From contig DATMXP010000039.1 of NCBI GenBank assembly GCA_035561515.1, positions 62,001 to 126,000 on the forward strand: 64,000 bases of DNA, read 5' to 3'. The stretch comes from Terriglobales bacterium (GTDB lineage: Bacteria > Acidobacteriota > Terriglobia > Terriglobales > Acidobacteriaceae). This document shows positions 19,729 to 30,129 of this stretch, one piece after another (the stretch's first letter is position 1; every line of letters begins with the position of its first letter). The position numbers and the translations under genes are program-made. The notes beneath the pieces were generated by a model. That model was not told the DNA's origin. It did not search any database and saw only the letters and a program-made list of their open reading frames with translations.

Positions 19729-20972
19729 CCGAGCAGCTTCAGAAAATACCCTACGTTGTTCTCAAACCCCGGAAACACTCTCTCCAACTGCCAGCTTCCA
19801 AGATGCCGGTAAACAACCTCACCTAGTACCCGGCGGAAGTCGGTCGTGAGGACCAAGTCGCGGCCCTCGTTTAGTTGTTCCGGTGCCAGTCCGGGCCACT
19901 CACCGTACACGCGGCCGCCTTTCACTGGACCTCCCAATACAAACATCACATTCGCATGCCCATGATCGGTACCGCGTGTGCCATTTTCCCGTGCCGTGCG
20001 GCCGAACTCCGACATTGTCACCAACACCGTGCTGTCGGCGAGTGGGCCAAGGTCGGTCCAGAATGCAGCAATCGACTGCGAGAAGTCCGAGAGACGATTG
20101 GCAAGTTGTCCTTGCTCGCCGCCCTGGTTTACGTGAGTGTCCCATCCGCCTACGTCAGCGAATGCGACTTCCACTCCGAGATCAGCCTTAATCAGTTGCG
20201 CGGTCTGGCGTAGGGCTTGCCCCAGGGGACCACGAGGGTAGTTTGCGCCGTTCGCTGGGGTGTAGCGTTGCGGATCGGCTGACTTCAACATCTTGACGGC
20301 ATCGAACGTCTCCGATCCGGTGCCATGCAGCACTGTATCCACCGACTCGGCATACATCGACTCGAACGTATTTGCCAGAGGCGCAGCCTCGGCGTTACGG
20401 CCTGCGATGCCGAAGTTGTTGATGTTGTCGATGGCGACCGCCGGTTCCGTACCGGAAAGAATCCTCGGCAGGTGCCCGCCCATGGCGACGGCGCGAAAAG
20501 GAGATTCCTTCTGTCCACGAATCGCTTCGGTCGCCAGCACGCGATTCAGCCAGCCATCTTCTGTGGATTTTCTACCGGGCGTGCCGGACTCCATGTAATC
20601 CTGCGCATCGAAATGCGAACGTGTGTTGTCCGGCGAACCCGCCGCGTGAACGATGGCCAGTTGGCTAGATCTCCAGAGCGGCTGAAAGGCAGCCATCGAC
20701 GGATGCAGCCCGAAAAAACCATCCAGGTCGAGTATCTTTTGCCGAGGTACGGCCAAGGTCGGACGCATGGAGAAGTAGTTGCTCTCGCCGTGCGGAATCA
20801 CTACGTTCAGGCCGTCCACGGCTCCACGCTGGAAGATCACCACCATGCGCTTCTTTCCGCTACTGGAACTCTCAGCCGAAAAGGCAATCCGGGACAGAAA
20901 TGCCGGGATCGCTGCTGTTCCAATAACCGTCAGAGCTCCCTGTCGCACGAAAATTCGCCGAGTAATGTTCAT
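19725..20972 (-). CDS. DUF1501 family secreted protein
   Basis: The 415-residue protein begins with a Tat-like signal (TRRIFVRQGALTVIGTAAIP) and shows the DUF1501 sulfatase/alkaline-phosphatase-like features: VIFQRGAVDGLNVVIPHGE, GWDTHVNQGG, and MSEFGRTARENGTRGTDHGH, which holds the likely metal ligands. The activity is not established for the family. It is 8 bp downstream of the DUF1800 gene, the usual pairing for these two families, so they likely form an operon and act together outside the cytoplasm. Confidence 0.9.
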   Translation of the reverse strand: MNITRRIFVRQGALTVIGTAAIPAFLSRIAFSAESSSSGKKRMVVIFQRGAVDGLNVVIPHGESNYFSMRPTLAVPRQKILDLDGFFGLHPSMAAFQPLWRSSQLAIVHAAGSPDNTRSHFDAQDYMESGTPGRKSTEDGWLNRVLATEAIRGQKESPFRAVAMGGHLPRILSGTEPAVAIDNINNFGIAGRNAEAAPLANTFESMYAESVDTVLHGTGSETFDAVKMLKSADPQRYTPANGANYPRGPLGQALRQTAQLIKADLGVEVAFADVGGWDTHVNQGGEQGQLANRLSDFSQSIAAFWTDLGPLADSTVLVTMSEFGRTARENGTRGTDHGHANVMFVLGGPVKGGRVYGEWPGLAPEQLNEGRDLVLTTDFRRVLGEVVYRHLGSWQLERVFPGFENNVGYFLKLLG

Positions 20973-20980
20973 GGTTCTTC

Positions 20981-22927
20981 CTATCGACGCTGAAACTCGG
21001 GCGAGCCGAGAATGAGTCCTGTTATTACCCTCGTGCTTGAGGTAGGCGTATTCAGCGCTTCCGTGCGAGTGAACTTAGGGTCTTCCATCTGCTTCATGAT
21101 CGTGCTGTGCGTTTGATCCGATACTTCTCCCGACAGCAAAACGCGTTCCAGTTGCCATAACGAAGCGCCTGGGTCCGCTGTATCAGTGCTTGTGAGCTGC
21201 TGCGGATCGAACGCAACTCCCGGCTGTCTGCCGGCTGCCATCGCGAGTCCGAAGTTCATACGGTTCAGCAGTGCCGCCGAATTCACCCATGCTTCCGCTT
21301 TCATTGGGTATCCGGTCGGAGGCTGCTGGCCGTACAGCGGCATCCCCATTTTGTTCAGCGTCTGGATGACCGGGAGGGCAGTTTCGACGTCGGCTCCCGT
21401 CGCACGAATCGATGACACTACAAACTCAAACAGTGTCTTCACCTTTGCACGATAGATGTCTGGCGACCAGAACTCTTCTGAGCGGAACATGGTGCGTAAC
21501 ACTTCGCGGATATTGCCGTCAGTCTTCAGGAAGGTGTCGGCCATGCGGTCGACGAGTGTTTCCGGCGGGTCGTCCGACACAAACCGGATAGCAAGCTTCT
21601 TGGATATGAATCGGGCGGTCGAAGGATGGTGTGCCAGCATATCGAGGACGGTGATGCCTTCCTTTTCTCCCGAGTGCTTGATCGTCTTTCCCAGTACGTA
21701 CTTTGAGCCTGGCTCGTGGCGCCGTTCGTCGAACTCGTAACCGCCACCGCGGCGAGGTTGTTTGATCGTCCACCCGGTAAACACTTTAGCAACTTCGGTA
21801 ACATCCTTTTGCGTGTACCCGCCGTCCACGCCGAGTGTGTGCAGTTCCATAAGCTCGCGCGCATAGTTCTCATTCAGGCCCTTCGGCATGTTCTTCTTGA
21901 TCTGCTCCACGCGTTGGGGTGTGAGTTGCGGGCGACGACGTCGTGCATAGCCCGCCATCCGTTCCAACCGCTCTGGCCCGTAGCGTGCGAAATCAGAATC
22001 CGGGCCTACACTCTGGCAATTATCCAGGTACCACAGCATTGCCGGACTCTTCGCCGTCGCGACGAGCAGGTCTTTGAACTTGCCCATTGCGTACGGCCGG
22101 ATTACATCGCGCTCGTACGACGTCGTGAGGTAACGTTCCGGGCCTTTGCCGATGAAAACGTTGAAATGGTTGAACCAGAAGTCCGTCATCACCTCTTCGA
22201 GTTGATGTTCGCTGTAAGCAGCGCGAAGTATTTTCGCCTGCTGCAGTTCGGTGACAACCACCAGTTGTGGACTGCGTAGTGCCAGTAGCTGTTCCCGCTG
22301 TTCAGGAGAAAACGATTCGAATAGTTTCAGTCTTTGCTGTTGTGTCAGGCCCTGCACAAACTCGCGTCGTTCTCCCGGGGACATCTTCAGTATCGCTTCC
22401 ATCCGTTTGTTGGCCGGAAGATCCACGAGTTCATCGAACTTCGCGGCAGCAAACTGTCGTGTTTCGCGCCGGCCCATCGAGGTATCAGGAGTCGCTCCAT
22501 CGTTCGCGGTTGCCTGCTTCTCCTGCATCCTGCTTATCTGCGACTCGTACACTGCCCGTTGGACCGGGTCGGATGGCAAGGGGGCTCGTCCTTGTGCCAC
22601 CGCCTTCACCAGTTGAGGAGGTGGAAACTTCTCTACAATCTCCCTGGTGCTCATCTTGAGCGTGCGAAACTGCGACAGTCGGCCGTCGAGAGCGGTATCG
22701 TCAATGCGCTCGGGCTGCAATTGCTGATCGATCCACTTGTCGATACCGATGGCAAGAACACGGTCCACATCGCCCGGGCGGACTCCAAATGTCAATCGGT
22801 TGAGAGCGTGGATCGCACGCTGTCGGTCATCCAGTTTCTTCGATTTGCCTGCCCAAAGAACTCCAGTTCCAGTCAACAACATCAGGCCAACAACAAGGAT
22901 GGAGAGCTTACGCTGGTATACCCTCAT
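20981..22927 (-). CDS. DUF1800 family secreted protein
   Basis: The 648-residue protein has a signal peptide (KLSILVVGLMLLTGTGVLWA) and the DUF1800 signatures AIHALNRLTFGVRPGDVDRV near the N-terminus, FWFNHFNVF, and NENYARELMELHTLGVDGGY. Function is unknown. The ATG at 22927 was chosen because GGGGGGACGGA sits directly upstream; the frame stays open to 22978. It leads a two-gene operon with the DUF1501 gene. A middle segment (about 140-190) is variable and charged. Confidence 0.9.
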   Translation of the reverse strand: MRVYQRKLSILVVGLMLLTGTGVLWAGKSKKLDDRQRAIHALNRLTFGVRPGDVDRVLAIGIDKWIDQQLQPERIDDTALDGRLSQFRTLKMSTREIVEKFPPPQLVKAVAQGRAPLPSDPVQRAVYESQISRMQEKQATANDGATPDTSMGRRETRQFAAAKFDELVDLPANKRMEAILKMSPGERREFVQGLTQQQRLKLFESFSPEQREQLLALRSPQLVVVTELQQAKILRAAYSEHQLEEVMTDFWFNHFNVFIGKGPERYLTTSYERDVIRPYAMGKFKDLLVATAKSPAMLWYLDNCQSVGPDSDFARYGPERLERMAGYARRRRPQLTPQRVEQIKKNMPKGLNENYARELMELHTLGVDGGYTQKDVTEVAKVFTGWTIKQPRRGGGYEFDERRHEPGSKYVLGKTIKHSGEKEGITVLDMLAHHPSTARFISKKLAIRFVSDDPPETLVDRMADTFLKTDGNIREVLRTMFRSEEFWSPDIYRAKVKTLFEFVVSSIRATGADVETALPVIQTLNKMGMPLYGQQPPTGYPMKAEAWVNSAALLNRMNFGLAMAAGRQPGVAFDPQQLTSTDTADPGASLWQLERVLLSGEVSDQTHSTIMKQMEDPKFTRTEALNTPTSSTRVITGLILGSPEFQRR

Positions 22928-23017
22928 TCCGTCCCCCCACGGCGACATATGCAGAATTATCACCCTGAGTAGCAGCAAAAGTTGCTGGAGGAAGGAATTA
23001 CTTCGTTTACGGGAGGA

Positions 23018-24379
23018 CTAATTCGAGTAGACGCGCCCGTTGTTCAGGCGATGGTTCAGCATGGAGGCGAGCACATCCACGTCCGTGGGTGCGATGTTGC
23101 ACACGATGCGATCGTCAAGGAACTTGCTCTTATTGCTGCCGGAGGCTTCGCGGCGGATCTGTATCAACAGCGCCTGCACCGCAATCGGATCGAACTTGGT
23201 AGGTGTATTCCGGATGATGTCGCTCAAAGCCTCGCCCACTGTCAGCGAGTGCCGGTACGGACGCTCCGACGTCATGGCATCGAAGGTGTCAGCCAGTCCG
23301 ATGACCCGCACCGGAGTGGCAAGTTCATCCAGGTGAAGCTTGTCGGGATACCCGCTGCCGTCGGCGCGCTCGTGATGATTCCGTACCACCTCCGGCACAT
23401 GCGCCCACGGGAACTGCACCCCATGCACGATCTGATGCCCGATGACAGTATGATCCGCCATCTCGCGGAACTCATCCGCATTCAGCTTGCTGGGTTTCCC
23501 GAACAACGCTTTATCGACGGCGACTTTGCCGATATCGTGCAGATAGCCGCTCGCCCGGATACCGGTAATCTCCGCCGGGTCAAGCCCCATCGCATCCGAG
23601 ATGCCGGCTGCATAGCGGCCCACGCGTAGCGAGTGTCCACGGATATTGATGTGCTTGATGTCGATGGCGTTTGCAAACGTTTCCAGCGCGTTGTCGTAGA
23701 AGCTTTGTACCGACGCCAACAGACGCAGATGCTCTGAAACCCGCTGCGCCAGCGACTGGCTCAACGTGTAGTTGTTCACGCCGAGCGCCACGTAATGGCT
23801 CAACATCCGCAGTGCTTCGATATCTTCGGCCGAATACACCGCATCTTCGCCGCGCCGGCCGAGTGCAGTCATGCCAACCAGTTTGTTTCCAACCCGAAGA
23901 GGAACAATACACTTGAACAGTTCGGGTGCAACGTTGCCGTTGGCGGTGAGGTAGCCCTCGTAGCTCTTCGCCGATATCGGCAGGGGGGCACGGAGCGACG
24001 TCAGCGCGTGGACATGCTTCGGTAGTAAAGGAATGACTGCTTGATCTGGAAAGGTGAGGAAGCCCTTGGCAAAGATGGATGCCATCATCGCAGGGCGATC
24101 GCGGAACAAAAAGAGTGCGCCTTCCCGTGCATCGACTGCGTCCATCACGAGCGACAGGACGCTGCCGGCTGTCTCGGGAAAATCGCGGTCGGCGGTCATG
24201 AGGGATCCAAGGTCCGCTAGGGCCTCGAAGATCAACAGCATGCGCCGGAAATTGTTATCTTTAAAGCTCACCTGGGAGCGAGCTGAATCACTAGAGCAAC
24301 CTGAGACTAACACGCCGGTCTGCGATTGTTTGTTACTCAGTTTGGTGCAGCAGGAACAGGGCAAAAACGGGAATAGCAC
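23018..24379 (-). CDS. GAF and HD-GYP domain protein, probable c-di-GMP phosphodiesterase
   Basis: The 453-residue cytoplasmic protein has an N-terminal GAF-like sensor (about 55-210) and a C-terminal HD-GYP domain (about 225-420). The metal-site motif YLHDIGK, the HTVIGH and RNHHER segments and the diagnostic DGSGYPDKL are all intact, so it should hydrolyse cyclic di-GMP. The start is doubtful: GTG 24379 lacks a ribosome site and the first 45 residues look non-conserved; M47 near 24241 is an alternative. It may respond to a small molecule through GAF. Confidence 0.88.
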   Translation of the reverse strand: MLFPFLPCSCCTKLSNKQSQTGVLVSGCSSDSARSQVSFKDNNFRRMLLIFEALADLGSLMTADRDFPETAGSVLSLVMDAVDAREGALFLFRDRPAMMASIFAKGFLTFPDQAVIPLLPKHVHALTSLRAPLPISAKSYEGYLTANGNVAPELFKCIVPLRVGNKLVGMTALGRRGEDAVYSAEDIEALRMLSHYVALGVNNYTLSQSLAQRVSEHLRLLASVQSFYDNALETFANAIDIKHINIRGHSLRVGRYAAGISDAMGLDPAEITGIRASGYLHDIGKVAVDKALFGKPSKLNADEFREMADHTVIGHQIVHGVQFPWAHVPEVVRNHHERADGSGYPDKLHLDELATPVRVIGLADTFDAMTSERPYRHSLTVGEALSDIIRNTPTKFDPIAVQALLIQIRREASGSNKSKFLDDRIVCNIAPTDVDVLASMLNHRLNNGRVYSN

Positions 24380-24427
24380 GGAAGTAACCGGTACGAAACC
24401 GACATTGGTTACCTGCCCGAATTCAAC

Positions 24428-25138
24428 TCAGAAGTGCAAGCGCAAATCGCTGAAACGCTCCAACTGTAATAAGCGACAATCGCCCGTCTCGCTGCAGACT
24501 TCTTCATGCTCCATGATCCACGTATTGTCATGGGGAACGAACACAGCATGGATGCCTGCCCCAATTGCCGGGTTGATGTCCGATTTTGGGGAGTTGCCAA
24601 CCATCCAACTGCTTTCGCGCGCGAGCTCATATTTCTCCATGATTCCGCGATACGTCGGCACGTCCTTTTCCGCAACGATCTCGATCGCTGCAAAGTAGTG
24701 CTTTAATCCTGACCGCTCGATCTTCCCGGTCTGCTCGGTGATGTTGCCCTTGGTCATCATAATCAGGTGATGCTTGCCGGAGAGATATTCCAGCGTCTCG
24801 GCGACACCGTCGATGACTTCCACCGGATGCTCCGCAATCTCGTGGCAGAAGCTGTGAATCGTAGCGTGCATCTCCGGGGTCACCGGATCGACACTCAGCT
24901 TCTCGAAGGTCGTTATCAGCGCATGCGCGAAGCTGTGCAGCCCGTATCCGTGCGTGAGGATGTTTCCGCGCTCGACCTCGTTCAGAATCTCGCGTACTTG
25001 TTCGCGCGAATGTTCCTTGTGGTCGAGGTACGAAATGAACTTAGCAATCGCACGTTCGAAATAGATGTTGTTTTCCCAGAGCGTATCGTCAGCATCGATA
25101 AGCAGGGTTTGGGCGCCATTTGATCGAATGGAATGCAT
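24428..25138 (-). CDS. HAD-superfamily hydrolase
   Basis: The 236-residue protein has HAD motif I (LLIDADDTLWENN, nucleophile and acid Asp), a helical cap, motif II in LIMMTKGN, the motif III lysine region and motif IV (MVGNSPKSDINPAIGAG). It is a phosphatase-like enzyme of the cytoplasm; the substrate is unknown. It lies 48 bp upstream of the HD-GYP gene on the same strand and may share its transcript. Confidence 0.87.
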   Translation of the reverse strand: MHSIRSNGAQTLLIDADDTLWENNIYFERAIAKFISYLDHKEHSREQVREILNEVERGNILTHGYGLHSFAHALITTFEKLSVDPVTPEMHATIHSFCHEIAEHPVEVIDGVAETLEYLSGKHHLIMMTKGNITEQTGKIERSGLKHYFAAIEIVAEKDVPTYRGIMEKYELARESSWMVGNSPKSDINPAIGAGIHAVFVPHDNTWIMEHEEVCSETGDCRLLQLERFSDLRLHF

Positions 25139-25234
25139 GAAGGGAACTACACAGCATTCTAAATGGTGTTCGTCCTTCGGTGAACCGCACCTCGCATGCT
25201 CGGTGCTTCTTGCTTTGTTAAAATTCGGGGCAGT

Positions 25235-26950
25235 ATGCGAATGATGATGTCGGGGTTCCTGCTCCTTCTATTTGCATTTTCCAGTATTTCCATGACAGCG
25301 AGAACGCGCCCAGCGAAGAAGGCGGCGCAGAAGGCGACCACCGCTTGCGTCACCTGTTCAATGAAAGTCACGCCCGACCTCGCGAAACAACTGGCGAAGT
25401 GGAAGCCGGTCCGGATGCCGTTCCATTCTTCGGGGCTGACGCCAAAAGAAGTAAAGGTCGTGCAGAAACTCGTCATGGCCACACGTTATCTGAACGATAT
25501 CTATTGGCGCCAGAGTGATCCCGAGGGCTTGATGCTGTATGAGCAACTCAAAGGCAGCAGGCACCCGCAGGACCAGCGAGTGCGGCGCTTTCTCAGCATC
25601 AACGGAAGCCGCTACGACTTGCTGAACGAAAACAAGCCGTTCATTGGCGACGATCCTTACCGCCCAGGGCGCGGATTCTACCCGGCGGGGCTGACGCGCG
25701 ACGAGATCGAACAATACGTGAAGGAACATCCGGAACAAAAGGCCGCCATCTACAGTGGCTACACCGTGGTCCGCCAGCAGGGCGGCAAGTTGCAGGCCAT
25801 CCCGTATTCCGTTGCGTACAAGTCTTTTCTCGAGCCAGCTGCAAAAGCCCTGCGTGAAGCTGCCGATCTCACCGATGACAAGGCATTCGCCGACTTCCTT
25901 CGTCTCCGTGCGAAGGCTCTTCTGACCGACGACTTCTACGAAAGCGATCTCGCCTGGCTTGACCTGAAGAATCCGAAGATCGATGTCATCATGGCGCCGT
26001 ACGAAACCTATCTCGACGAACTGCTCGGTGTGAAAACGTCCTACGGTCCCGCCGTCCTTATCCGCAACGATGAGGAGAGCAAGAAACTCGAGATGTACCA
26101 GCAATACGTCGCAGAGCTGCAGGACGCCCTGCCGCTTCCGGCGGAAGACCGGCCTTCGAAGAAAGGTCATCACATGCCGATGGAAGTGGTGGACACACCG
26201 TTCCGCGGCGGCGATCTCCGCTATGGTTACCAGGCCGTCGCCGACAATCTGCCAAACGACCGGCGCATCCACGAGCAGAAGGGCAGCAAGAAGATCTTCT
26301 TCAAGAACTTCATGGACGCTCGCGTGAACTATGTAATCTTGCCTATCGCCAAGCTGCTGATGACCCCTGAGCAGGCTGCGAAGGCGACTGGTGAAGGGTA
26401 TATGGCCTGAACGCTGATGCATGAAATCAGCCATGGCATTGGCCCGGTAAGCGCGCGCACGCCGAACGGCCAGGTTGGTATCAATGAAGCCATTGGCCCC
26501 ATGTTCAGCGCGCTGGAGGAAGCCAAAGCCGACGTGGTCGGCATGTGGGCGCTGCGTTATCTTGTCGACAAGGGAGTGCTTCCGAAGGAAAAGCTGGAGG
26601 AATATTACGCTTCATATCTCGCGGGCAATTTCCGCACCTTGCGATTCGGCATCGGAGAAGCTCACGGTCAGGCCGAAATGATGGAGTTCAACTATCACCT
26701 TGAGAGCGGCGCCTACAAACAAGACGCGTCAGGCCGGTATGTAGTTGACCACCAGAAAATCGGACCATCGATTGCAGCGTTGGCGAAGGAACTGCTGGAG
26801 ATCGAGGCGACGGGCGATCGTGCACGTGCCGAGGCCTGGTTTAAGAAATACGACAAGATGCCCGAGCATCTTGCTAAAGCGCTAAAGAAGACCGAGCACG
26901 TGCCCGTAGATTTGGACCCAAGGTTCAGCTTCCCCGACCAGGTGGAGTGA
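25235..26950 (+). pseudogene. M49-like (dipeptidyl-peptidase III family) metallopeptidase interrupted by an in-frame TGA
   Basis: Two open segments in one frame, 25235-26410 and 26417-26950, are separated only by TGA at 26408-26410 and ACG-CTG. The first carries a signal peptide (MRMMMSGFLLLLFAF...). The second starts at the zinc motif HEISHG and continues with EEAKADVVGMWALRYL, the second ligand region of M49-type peptidases. The stop lies four codons before the catalytic histidine, so the truncated product would be inactive. Everything else looks intact, so the nonsense change is recent, a sequencing error, or read through. TGG (Trp) to TGA is the simplest change. Confidence 0.8.
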
Positions 26951-26962
26951 ACCTACGCTGGC

Positions 26963-27000
26963 AATAGTAAGCCCGGCTTCTTCTAGCCGGGCTTATTATT
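26963..27000. terminator. Bidirectional terminator between the M49-like gene and mqnD
   Basis: AAGCCCGGCT (26969-26978) pairs with AGCCGGGCTT (26985-26994) around a six-base loop. Both sides are A/T rich (AATAGT before, ATTATT after), giving short T-tracts in both directions between convergent genes. Confidence 0.75.
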
Positions 27001-27015
27001 TCTGGCGAACTGCGG

Positions 27016-27873
<858 letters not shown>

Positions 27874-27903
27874 ATTTCTTGCCGCTAAACAGCGGGAACT
27901 CCT

Positions 27904-28485
27904 TTAGCTTATGAAGCCCTGAAATTTGTTGGAACGATGCAGATGCAAGGAGGCGCCTACCGCTACCATGATCTTGCTTACTTCTCCGAATACAAACGGG
28001 TAAACACCCCAATTCGTCGCCTGGACAAAATTCGCACCGAGTGCGATCAGCCAGCTAATGCCACCTGCGAACAGAACCATCTCACCCAGTACTGCGGCAA
28101 TTGCAAAACGGGAAACGCTGTGCGTCCCGCGCTCCGCAATCCAACCGGCCACAAACGCGGCCAGCGGATAGGCCATCAGGTAGCCGCCCGTCGGACCCAG
28201 GATCTGCGCCACGCCACCAGGTCCGCCATTGCTGAAGACCGGGAGGCCCATGGCCCCAGCGCCCAGGTACAGCAACATCGAAGCTGCCGCCCGGCGGCTT
28301 CCCAGTGCCAATCCGATGAAGAGGACGCCCAGGTTCGAGAGCGTGAGAACGACCGGCGTGAACGGAAGCGGCATGGAGAATCGTGCCAGGATCGCCATCA
28401 ATAGCGTGGCACCAACCACCAGCAACACCTGGAACGGCAAAGAGACTGTCCGAGCTTTGACTGCCTGCACTGCAGAATTTTGCAT
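27904..28485 (-). CDS. bioY: BioY-family biotin transporter S component
   Basis: The 193-residue membrane protein has about six helices and the BioY pattern: FSMPLPFTPVVLTLSNLGVLFIG, LYLGAGAMGLPVFS, and GPTGGYLMAYPLAAFVAGW. It binds biotin, either alone or with an ECF energising module, which is not seen here. AGGA lies five bases before the ATG. It follows, by 7 bp, a 58-residue membrane protein gene, so they form a small operon. mqnD starts 30 bp downstream and may be cotranscribed. Confidence 0.92.
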   Translation of the reverse strand: MQNSAVQAVKARTVSLPFQVLLVVGATLLMAILARFSMPLPFTPVVLTLSNLGVLFIGLALGSRRAAASMLLYLGAGAMGLPVFSNGGPGGVAQILGPTGGYLMAYPLAAFVAGWIAERGTHSVSRFAIAAVLGEMVLFAGGISWLIALGANFVQATNWGVYPFVFGEVSKIMVAVGASLHLHRSNKFQGFIS

Positions 28486-28492
28486 GATTATC

Positions 28493-28669
28493 CTAACTTC
28501 CGGTCCTCGTGCCGGGTGGGGTCTCGTGGTGCATCTGGGAAACGGCCCCTTCAGGATTCTTCGTGGAATCCTTCATGTGCCGTCGGATCTTCACGTATGC
28601 GGCGGCCACTGCACCGACGAGCGCAATCAGGCACAGGACCAGCAGTACATACAGAGCTTTGATGAACAC
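28493..28669 (-). CDS. Small single-pass membrane protein (58 residues) upstream of bioY
   Basis: A 58-codon frame with a GTG start at 28669 encodes MFIKALYVLLVLCLIALVGA, a strong membrane helix, then KIRRHMKD and a hydrophilic tail. The stop is 7 bp before the bioY start, and it begins just after the terminator of the upstream M24 peptidase, so it is the first gene of the bioY transcript. It is not a recognised family. The GTG lacks a strong ribosome site, which keeps confidence moderate. Confidence 0.55.
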   Translation of the reverse strand: MFIKALYVLLVLCLIALVGAVAAAYVKIRRHMKDSTKNPEGAVSQMHHETPPGTRTGS

Positions 28670-28685
28670 AAGGTACTTAGAATAT

Positions 28686-28710
28686 CAAAAACCGCCGCTC
28701 AGGCGGCGGT
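28686..28710 (-). terminator. Rho-independent terminator of the M24 peptidase gene
   Basis: ACCGCCGC (28691-28698) pairs with GCGGCGGT (28703-28710) around TCAG. On the minus strand the stem is followed by TTTTGATATT. It lies 31 bp beyond the peptidase stop at 28742. Confidence 0.8.
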
Positions 28711-28741
28711 CTAAGTAGAGATTGTACTGCGCAGGCAGGCG

Positions 28742-30064
28742 TTATTTCTGCATAGCTCGCTCAATTTCGTCTGCGGTCTTCGGCAGACTGCCGGTCAAGT
28801 TGATCAACTTTCCGTTCTCGTCCACGTAGAACGTGTCCTCGATTCGAACTCCAAGATTTTCTTCAGGAATGTAAATGCCTGGTTCGATCGTAAAAACTTC
28901 TCCCGGGCCGAGCGGCTTGCTCGTGGGACCCGGGTCGTGGACATTCAGTCCTACGCGATGGCCGAGTCCGTGAATGAAGTACTTTCCAAGTGGCTTTCCC
29001 TTCAAGTCCTTACCGTGCGTGTTGATGTAATCGTAAGCGACAAGGTGCAGCGACTTGCCCTTCTGACGGTCAAGCGTAGATTCTCCCGATTTAAACGCCG
29101 CGATAGCAGCTTGCGCTGCCCCAAGCACCACGTTGTAGATCTCTCGTTGGCGAGCCGTGAATTTGCCGTTCGCCGGAATCGTGCGCGTGGTGTCGTTGGC
29201 GTACATGGAATATTCGCCGCCCACATCGATCACCACAATATCTCCGTCCTTGATGACCCTCGGACCGGCTGAGTAGTGCAGAACGGTCGAGTTGAACCCG
29301 CTGCCTACAATCGGGGCATATGCGGGGCGCTCACAGCCACGACGGGCGTATTCGTACGTCATCAGGGCGCCTATCTCGTGCTCGGTGACGCCGGGCTTCA
29401 TCGCCTTCATCGCCGCAAGATGGGCCGCAGCGGTTGCGTCGGCTGCCTTCTTCAGCAGCGCCAACTCGCCGGCGTCTTTGATGCTGCGTATCTCTGCGAT
29501 CTTGTCGCTGCCATCCTCGAACCTTGTGAAACCGGGAAACGAGTTGGTCCGTTGCAGCCATTCTGCAGCCGCATCGGTTTCAGCACTCTTATTTACGAAC
29601 ACCGTTGTTTGTCCCTGCGGAGCAATCTTGATCAATTCATCGCGCATGCGGTCGAGTGCCGCCACGCGATCCACACCGGTGCGCTCGCGAATGTCCGGAT
29701 CGGCCGGGCCGGGCTTTATGCCCGTCCATTTCTCTTCCACCGCATTTCGAACTGGAAGGAAGAGGACTTCGGAATAGGCGCGAGCGGCGTCTTCGCCCTT
29801 CGCTTCCACCGCGGGAGCCACCAGCAGCACGCCGCCTGGTTCGATGATGCCGGTCAGGTAATAGAAGTCTTCGTTCTGGCGAAAGCCATATACCGCGTTC
29901 GGGCCTTCCGACTCCGTGCCTGCAAAAACCAGAAACATCCCATGATCGCCGGCCAGTTTGGACAAGGCGACCCGCCGGGCACGGTAATCGGCGTTCGGTT
30001 GACGTTCGAGAGCGAGGCAAAATGTCGAGGCCAGCAGGAGAACAGCGATCAGTGTCTTGCGCAC
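28742..30064 (-). CDS. Secreted Xaa-Pro aminopeptidase (M24B)
   Basis: The 440-residue protein has a signal peptide (KTLIAVLLLASTFCLA), an AMP_N domain (about 25-160) and the pita-bread metallopeptidase domain (about 190-425). Metal ligands are visible in VIDVGGEYSMYANDTTRT (Asp, Asp), HGLGHRVGLNVHD (His), TIEPGIYIP (Glu) and VRIEDTFYV (Glu). It removes N-terminal residues before proline, here presumably in the periplasm. The GTG start at 30064 has GAGGAAATT directly upstream. The gene is single, with its own terminator. Confidence 0.93.
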   Translation of the reverse strand: MRKTLIAVLLLASTFCLALERQPNADYRARRVALSKLAGDHGMFLVFAGTESEGPNAVYGFRQNEDFYYLTGIIEPGGVLLVAPAVEAKGEDAARAYSEVLFLPVRNAVEEKWTGIKPGPADPDIRERTGVDRVAALDRMRDELIKIAPQGQTTVFVNKSAETDAAAEWLQRTNSFPGFTRFEDGSDKIAEIRSIKDAGELALLKKAADATAAAHLAAMKAMKPGVTEHEIGALMTYEYARRGCERPAYAPIVGSGFNSTVLHYSAGPRVIKDGDIVVIDVGGEYSMYANDTTRTIPANGKFTARQREIYNVVLGAAQAAIAAFKSGESTLDRQKGKSLHLVAYDYINTHGKDLKGKPLGKYFIHGLGHRVGLNVHDPGPTSKPLGPGEVFTIEPGIYIPEENLGVRIEDTFYVDENGKLINLTGSLPKTADEIERAMQK

Positions 30065-30129
30065 AATTTCCTCGAAAGGCGGTTAGTCCGCGAATTATAC
30101 GGCCTAACCGCCGCAACCCGAGGCTTTTC

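Noticed and set aside
26408..26410. TGA as a selenocysteine codon
   Set aside because: No convincing SECIS-like hairpin follows, and the position is not a known catalytic Cys/Sec site in M49 peptidases.
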